From NCBI GenBank assembly GCA_022567775.1, contig JADFGH010000042.1:1-10459 (forward strand): a DNA stretch of 10,459 bases, written 5' to 3'. Shown here in pieces: positions 6,232 to 10,459 of this stretch. Both the position numbers and the translations under genes were made by a program. A model generated the notes under the pieces. It saw only the letters and a list, made by a program, of their open reading frames with translations. It made no database searches and was not told the DNA's origin. The first letter of the stretch is position 1. Every line of letters begins with the position of its first letter. This stretch comes from Pseudomonadota bacterium. GTDB lineage: Bacteria; Pseudomonadota; Gammaproteobacteria; Steroidobacterales; Woeseiaceae.

Positions 6232-7500
6232 GTGAAACGAATTATCCAGATAGTCGTACTCATCGTCGCGGGAGAAATGATATTCAGCCTGCCGTTTCAT
6301 ACGTCGCGGTATTTTCGTCCGACGTTTCTGGATGTCTTCGGATTTTCCAATACTGAACTCGGCGACATGTTTGCGGTGTATGGCATCACCGCAATGCTTG
6401 CCTATTTTCCCGGAGGCGTGATTGCAGATCGCTACTCTGCTCGAAAATTGCTGACGCTTTCGATGGTATTGACGGCGGTTGGTGGTTTTTACATGGCAAC
6501 CATCCCTACGGGAATGTCGATGGCGCTGCTCTATGGATACTGGGGAGTCACTACCATTCTTTTGTTCTGGGCCGCAGTGCTCAAGGCCACGCGCGAGTGG
6601 GGCGGTGATTTGTCCCAAGGCAGGGCATTCGGTGTCTTCGAGGGCGGGCGTGGACTCGTTGCTGCTGCTTTCGCAGTTTTTGCAGTTGCTGTTTTCGCGA
6701 GCTTGTTGCCGGCTGACGTCGAATCTGCAACGGGCGAAGAGCAAAGAGCAGCGTTTCGCAATGTCATTCTCCTGTATTCGTTTGGCACGGCGGCAGTCGG
6801 ATTGATGACCTGGTTTCTTGTTCCCGATACCGAAACGGGTCCGTCGTCAACTTCGCTTGCTGGTTCAATGAATGGTGCTTTTGAAGCGCTCCGTCGTCCG
6901 ATCGTATGGGCCATGGCCGGAATTATTATTTGCGCGTATTGCGGTTACAAAGGGCTCGACAATCTGTCCCTTTACGCCGTGCAGGTGTTGGGTATGAACG
7001 AGGTGGAAGGGGCTCGCTTTTTCGCGTATGCCTCTTACCTTCGCCCGGTTGCGGCTGTCGTTGCCGGAATTCTGGCGGACCGATTCGTTGCAAGCAAAAC
7101 AATCGGTGTGACATTTGTGGTGCTCACCGTCTCTTTCGGAATGCTTTCAATTGCCGCGCCGACATTGGGCTGGGTGACAATCATTTATTTTAATATCCTT
7201 GTCAGCGTGTTTGCGGTGTTCGCGCTCCGTGGTGTCTATTTCGCATTGCTCCAGGAAACGCGAACACCGCCGCTACTCACCGGGACCACGGTCGGCATCA
7301 TGTCGTTCGTCGGCTACACGCCGGAGATATTTTTCGCGCCGATAGCCGGCCGGATTCTCGATGCAGCGCCCGGCATCGCCGGCCACCAGAATTATTTCCT
7401 GTTCCTTGCAGCAATCTCGTCGATCGGGCTCGCGGTTGTCTTTTACCTGGTTCACACCATAAAGCGTTCAACACTTGTTGCAGATATTGCGCAGACCTGA
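6232..7500 (+). CDS. MFS transporter, substrate unknown
   Basis: This 422-residue polytopic inner-membrane protein has about twelve hydrophobic segments, the Major Facilitator architecture. The loop between helices 2 and 3 carries motif A as GGVIADRYSARK (61-72), and the second half repeats it in reduced form as AGILADRFVASK (278-289). The N-terminal stretch GEMIFSLPFHTSRYFRPTF followed by GFSNTELGDMFAVYGI resembles a YihN-like group of MFS proteins; I cannot assign a substrate. The start is GTG at 6232. No ATG, GTG or TTG lies upstream in frame before the stop at 6169-6171, and no good ribosome binding site precedes it. An out-of-frame ATG-TGA (6230-6235) overlaps the start. It is divergent from the GltI-like gene and 109 nt ahead of the amidohydrolase lipoprotein, suggesting a role in amino-acid-like or acyl-amino-acid transport (inference). 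Confidence 0.88.
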   Translation: MKRIIQIVVLIVAGEMIFSLPFHTSRYFRPTFLDVFGFSNTELGDMFAVYGITAMLAYFPGGVIADRYSARKLLTLSMVLTAVGGFYMATIPTGMSMALLYGYWGVTTILLFWAAVLKATREWGGDLSQGRAFGVFEGGRGLVAAAFAVFAVAVFASLLPADVESATGEEQRAAFRNVILLYSFGTAAVGLMTWFLVPDTETGPSSTSLAGSMNGAFEALRRPIVWAMAGIIICAYCGYKGLDNLSLYAVQVLGMNEVEGARFFAYASYLRPVAAVVAGILADRFVASKTIGVTFVVLTVSFGMLSIAAPTLGWVTIIYFNILVSVFAVFALRGVYFALLQETRTPPLLTGTTVGIMSFVGYTPEIFFAPIAGRILDAAPGIAGHQNYFLFLAAISSIGLAVVFYLVHTIKRSTLVADIAQT

Positions 7501-7538
7501 TTCCAGTCCCAAGCCGTGACTCGCTGCAGTCGGGCAAA

Positions 7539-7547
7539 TGCTATGGT
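7539..7547 (+). promoter_or_regulatory. Weak extended -10 candidate before the amidohydrolase gene
   Basis: TGCTATGGT in the 109-nt gap between the MFS and amidohydrolase genes resembles an extended -10 element (TGn plus a four-of-six -10 box). No recognisable -35 lies 17 nt upstream. If real, the amidohydrolase and the following transporter gene could be transcribed separately from the MFS gene. Confidence 0.2.
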
Positions 7548-7609
7548 TGTCAGCAAAAGAGATAGAGCGGCAGGCAATTTGACGCACCCCATTTCGGCAG
7601 AGGCAGCTC

Positions 7610-9019
7610 ATGACTAAGGCGATTTGGTACTCGATTATCGGTCTGGCGGTATTAGTCGTATCAAGCTGCTCATCGCCTGAGCAATATGAACTGGTCGTGA
7701 AGGGTGGCCGCGTGATGGACCCGGAATCGGGTCTGGATGCGGTTCGGAATATAGGAATTCGCGACGGGCGAATTGAAGCGATTAGCAACGATTGGATGAA
7801 CGGAGACCAGGAAATTGACGCAACCGGCCTCATCGTGTCGCCCGGGTTTATCGATTTGCATGCGCATGGTCAGCTTGATGAAGCATATCGATTGATGGTT
7901 CAGGACGGTGTCACCAGCGGTTTCGAGCTCGAGGTGGGGACTGCTGACGTAGCGGCCTGGTATGACGAGCGCACGGGCGGGCAAGCCATCAACTATGGTG
8001 TCGCCATCGGCCACATTCCGGTACGTATGCAGGTCATGGGCGACACAGGGCGGTTCCTGCCGAGTGGACCTGGCGGCAGCAAGAAGGCGACTTTAGATCA
8101 GATTTTCATGATGAAAAGCCTGCTCGAAGAAGGCCTGCGGCAAGGGGCGGTTGCGGTCGGCTTCGGGCTTGCTTATACGCCGGCCGCGTCCACCGGTGAA
8201 TTTGAATCCATGCTGCGTATTGTTGCTGATCACGGGACAACGGCCCACATCCACGTGAGAGGCGGGCGGAAAGGCGTGGACGAGGCCATCGATGGTGCTG
8301 CAGTAACTGGCGCTTCGCTGCATGTCGTCCATGCCAATTCCAGCGGCGGCGCATTTACCTCGGAATTTCTGCAAAAGATCGAGATGGCCCGGACTCTGGG
8401 CCTGGACGTAACAACTGAGGCCTATCCTTACGAAGCGGGCATGACAGTAATAGAATCCGCGCTTTTTGATGATTGGGAGAGCTGGGATGATGATCGCTTT
8501 CAAATACACCAATGGGCGGAAACCGGAGAGCGCCTCACTCGCCGGAGTTTTGCGCGATTCCGCAAGCAAGGCGGGGGCGTGATTATTCACAGCCGGACAG
8601 AAGAGATGACGCGGACTGCGATCGCAAGTCCACTGACGATGATTGCCAGCGACGGACTGATAAATGATGGACGTGGCCATCCCCGTACATCCGGCACGTA
8701 TGCAAAAGTGCTTGGCAAGTACGTTCGGGAGGAGGGTGTGCTAACGCTCATGGAGGCGCTGCGAAAAATGACGATCGAGCCGGCGCGACGGTTGGAATCT
8801 TACGTAGCAGTCATGAAATCGAAAGGCCGGCTGGAGGCAGGCGCGGATGCCGATATCACAATATTCGATGCAACAACGGTGATTGATCGTTCGACCTATG
8901 TCGATCCAACTATTCCATCCCATGGGATTGAATTCGTACTAGTAAACGGCGTGTTGGTCGTCGATGCTGCAGAGCTGGTATCTGACGCAAACCCCGGACG
9001 TGCAATAAAAGCACTCTGA
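7610..9019 (+). CDS. Lipoprotein amidohydrolase, D-aminoacylase / N-acyl-D-amino-acid deacylase family
   Basis: This 469-residue enzyme starts with a lipoprotein signal peptide: hydrophobic core 5-17 and lipobox VSSC with Cys20, followed by Ser-Ser. It should therefore be a lipid-anchored periplasmic or outer-membrane protein. The amidohydrolase body has the small beta domain (26-75), GFIDLHAH with metal-binding His84 and His86, HIHVRG with His215, HVVHAN with His241, and ASDG with Asp348. EAYPYEAGMT and HPRTSGTYAKVLGKYVRE are hallmarks of D-aminoacylases, which free D-amino acids from N-acyl-D-amino acids. The cysteine ligand of classical D-aminoacylase (in a GNCG stretch after GVTT) is not seen; the corresponding GVTSGFELEVG offers Glu106 and Glu108. 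The C-terminal KGRLEAGADADITIFD is typical of the fold. The AGAGG-like ribosome site is 6 nt before the ATG. Substrate uncertain; an acyl-D-Glu-like or peptide-derived substrate is a guess. Confidence 0.87.
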   Translation: MTKAIWYSIIGLAVLVVSSCSSPEQYELVVKGGRVMDPESGLDAVRNIGIRDGRIEAISNDWMNGDQEIDATGLIVSPGFIDLHAHGQLDEAYRLMVQDGVTSGFELEVGTADVAAWYDERTGGQAINYGVAIGHIPVRMQVMGDTGRFLPSGPGGSKKATLDQIFMMKSLLEEGLRQGAVAVGFGLAYTPAASTGEFESMLRIVADHGTTAHIHVRGGRKGVDEAIDGAAVTGASLHVVHANSSGGAFTSEFLQKIEMARTLGLDVTTEAYPYEAGMTVIESALFDDWESWDDDRFQIHQWAETGERLTRRSFARFRKQGGGVIIHSRTEEMTRTAIASPLTMIASDGLINDGRGHPRTSGTYAKVLGKYVREEGVLTLMEALRKMTIEPARRLESYVAVMKSKGRLEAGADADITIFDATTVIDRSTYVDPTIPSHGIEFVLVNGVLVVDAAELVSDANPGRAIKAL

Positions 9020-9053
9020 TACGAAACCAGACATTTCTCAACTGACAACAAAG

Positions 9054-10316
9054 ATGCAGGAAATAAAGAAACCAGGTCTTTTTACCATGCTCGGCCCCGG
9101 ACTGCTGGTGGCGGCGACCGGTGTCGGTGCCGGTGATCTCGCCACGGCGAGTTTTGCCGGCAGCTTTCTCGGCATTGGCATTCTATGGGCGGCGGTGCTA
9201 GGGGCGTTTCTCAAGTACGTGGTCAACGAAGGACTGGCCCGCTGGCAGTTGGCAACGGGTGCCACGCTGATCGAGGGTGCGGTGGATAAATTCGGCCGGG
9301 TATTCGGCTGGCTGTTTCTTCCCTACCTCTTGCTCTGGTCATTCTTTGTCGCATCGGCCCTGATGAGTGCCTGTGGCGTGACTCTGCACGCAATGATTCC
9401 TTTGTTCGATGACGCTAGCGATGGCAAAGTCGTGTTCGGAATTCTCGCCAGCGTGGTCGGGATGACGCTGGTCCATTTGGGCGGGTTTTCACTGTTCGAA
9501 AAAGTGATGCGTGTTTGCATCGGCATAATGTTCGTTACTGTTGTGGTGACGGCGGCGTTGCTCTGGCCGGGAACGGGCGAGGTCGCACAGGGTCTCCTGG
9601 TACCGACAATACCGAATCTTGAGGGCAACGGTCTTACCTGGACCGTTGCCCTGATCGGCGGCGTCGGCGGTACCGTAACAATCTTGTGCTACGGCTACTG
9701 GATTCGTGAAGAGGGCCGATCAGGCGGCGAGTATCTTCGCACCTGCCGCATCGATCTTGGCGTCGCTTACGCCATGACCGCAGTTTTCGGCGTTGCGATG
9801 GTTATCATCGGCAGCAACATCGAGATAGTAGGCGGGGGTGCGACGCTGATCGTCAGCCTGGCGGAACAACTGGAAGGGCCACTTGGGCCGTTCGGTAAAT
9901 GGATGTTCCTGATCGGCGCAGGCGGCGCCGTGTTCAGCAGTCTTCTGGGCGTGTGGCAGGCCGTACCGTACATTTTCGCCGATACATGGACCCTGCTTCG
10001 ACGTCGAAACACGGCCCAGGAAAACCAGGGGAAAGGCCATACAGTGGATACTAAATCCCTGCCTTACCGTGGCTACCTGTTCGCGATCGGCATCGTGCCG
10101 ATGTCGGGACTGGTCATGAGCTTTCAGGAAATTCAGAAGCTCTATGCCATTATTGGCGCGTCCTTCATCCCGCTCATCACGCTCGGACTGCTCCTGATGA
10201 ACGGCCGCGCCGATTGGGTCGGTGAGCAATTCAGGAATCGCCGCATGACAGATAGTGTGCTGCTGGTCATATTGGGCTTTTTCGCCTGGATCGCCTGGCG
10301 AGCGTTAGTGAAGTAG
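9054..10316 (+). CDS. Nramp-superfamily transporter with non-canonical metal-site motifs
   Basis: This 420-residue inner-membrane protein has about eleven hydrophobic helices in the LeuT-fold Nramp arrangement. The start GLFTMLGPGLLVAATGVGAGDLATA aligns with Nramp helix 1, where canonical members read DPGN followed by FAT; here the four positions are GAGD (25-28). In helix 6 the canonical GATVMPHN reads GGTVTILC (205-212), so the Met-Pro-His that normally binds Mn2+/Fe2+ is replaced by Thr-Ile-Leu. The fold is therefore Nramp, but the ion-binding residues differ and MntH-type manganese transport should not be assumed. It may move another cation or an organic solute. It lies 34 nt behind the amidohydrolase lipoprotein and is probably co-transcribed with it. 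The ribosome site before the ATG is weak (ACAAAG). The loop around 325-340 is polar and variable. Confidence 0.85.
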   Translation: MQEIKKPGLFTMLGPGLLVAATGVGAGDLATASFAGSFLGIGILWAAVLGAFLKYVVNEGLARWQLATGATLIEGAVDKFGRVFGWLFLPYLLLWSFFVASALMSACGVTLHAMIPLFDDASDGKVVFGILASVVGMTLVHLGGFSLFEKVMRVCIGIMFVTVVVTAALLWPGTGEVAQGLLVPTIPNLEGNGLTWTVALIGGVGGTVTILCYGYWIREEGRSGGEYLRTCRIDLGVAYAMTAVFGVAMVIIGSNIEIVGGGATLIVSLAEQLEGPLGPFGKWMFLIGAGGAVFSSLLGVWQAVPYIFADTWTLLRRRNTAQENQGKGHTVDTKSLPYRGYLFAIGIVPMSGLVMSFQEIQKLYAIIGASFIPLITLGLLLMNGRADWVGEQFRNRRMTDSVLLVILGFFAWIAWRALVK

Positions 10317-10347
10317 CCTGACCAGGGGTCGAATGCGGAGATGTGTT

Positions 10348-10386
10348 CGCGCAATGCGCGGGACGTAGCAAGTAAACGATGCTACG
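10348..10386 (+). repeat. Two tandem hairpins upstream of the last gene
   Basis: CGCGC (10348-10352) pairs with GCGCG (10356-10360) over AAT. Right behind it CGTAGCA (10364-10370) pairs with TGCTACG (10380-10386) over a 9-nt loop. Both lie in the 88-nt gap between the Nramp-like gene stop and the next start. No T run follows, so they are not convincing intrinsic terminators; they could be a 3'-end structure or an operator. Confidence 0.4.
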
Positions 10387-10404
10387 AGATCGAGGATTGA
10401 GTTT

Positions 10405-10459
10405 GTGCCTGATTTTTCACTTTTCATCAGAGAGCTACGACGCCGTAACGTGTTTCGCA
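10405..10459 (+). CDS. 5' end of a gene, probably a membrane-anchored TPR/TolB-like or cyclase-like protein
   Basis: Only 18 codons are in the window. A GTG start at 10405 has a GAGG ribosome site 9 nt upstream and reads (M)PDFSLFIRELRRRNVFR. The pattern of a short acidic/aromatic start, then F-x-x-E-L-R/K-R-R-N-V-x-R, is the recurrent N terminus of large gammaproteobacterial proteins. In these a cytoplasmic stretch leads into one transmembrane helix and then TolB-like propeller or TPR repeats; in some, a DNA-binding or adenylate cyclase domain precedes the helix. The rest of the gene lies outside, so the domain content cannot be verified. The open frame has a stop at 10366-10368, so the true start must lie after it, and GTG 10405 is the best candidate. 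Confidence 0.6.
   Translation, partial: MPDFSLFIRELRRRNVFR

Noticed and set aside
6148..6744. Antisense open frame of 198 codons opposite the MFS start region
   Set aside because: It overlaps a well-supported MFS gene, shows low-complexity polar sequence, and has no recognisable domain.
9720..10229. Antisense open frame of 169 codons inside the Nramp-like gene
   Set aside because: Composition is typical of the reverse of a membrane-protein gene (His/Gln/Arg-rich), and no motif or ribosome site supports it.
1..10459. CRISPR array, tRNA, rRNA, insertion sequence, prophage or integron signals
   Set aside because: No spaced direct repeats, no tRNA-like cloverleaf, no transposase or integrase and no terminal inverted repeats were seen on either strand.

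Overview
The window reads as a piece of a gammaproteobacterial chromosome. The order aroA-cmk-rpsA-ihfB-lapA-lapB is the conserved block around ribosomal protein S1 in that class, and each protein matches its family along its whole length. Moderate-to-high GC, relaxed codon use and the kind of accessory genes present fit a free-living, perhaps marine, lineage. A placement near Woeseiaceae/Chromatiales-like bacteria is only a guess from gene style.

Left half (1-5188, all + strand): the 3' end of aroA overlaps cmk by 4 nt. A 113-nt leader with a clear hairpin precedes rpsA (six S1 domains). A strong GC hairpin and two exact TATAAT boxes separate rpsA from ihfB. A candidate promoter then precedes lapA and lapB, which overlap by 11 nt. 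LapB keeps its N-terminal anchor, TPR body and C-terminal four-cysteine rubredoxin-like domain. The pyrF gene that follows lapB in E. coli is not here. Instead a small secreted helix-hairpin-helix (ComEA-like) protein follows.

Right half (5189-10459) looks accessory. A 13-bp hairpin lies between the ComEA-like gene and a convergent GltI-type amino-acid-binding protein (- strand). That gene is divergent from an MFS transporter, and the region between them holds a dyad. Next come a lipoprotein member of the D-aminoacylase/N-acyl-D-amino-acid deacylase amidohydrolases and, 34 nt later, an Nramp-superfamily transporter that lacks the canonical DPGN and MPH metal-site motifs. The last 55 nt are the start of another gene, probably a membrane-anchored TPR/TolB-like or cyclase-like protein.

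How they may work together: the left block covers aromatic amino-acid and nucleotide precursors, translation, nucleoid architecture and LPS-synthesis control. In the right block, an outer-membrane or periplasm-facing deacylase, an orphan periplasmic amino-acid sensor/binder, an MFS carrier and an Nramp-like carrier could form a small scavenging module for acylated (D-)amino acids. This is inference from adjacency. No tRNA, rRNA, CRISPR array, insertion sequence or phage gene was seen, and no gene-free stretch exceeds 300 bases.
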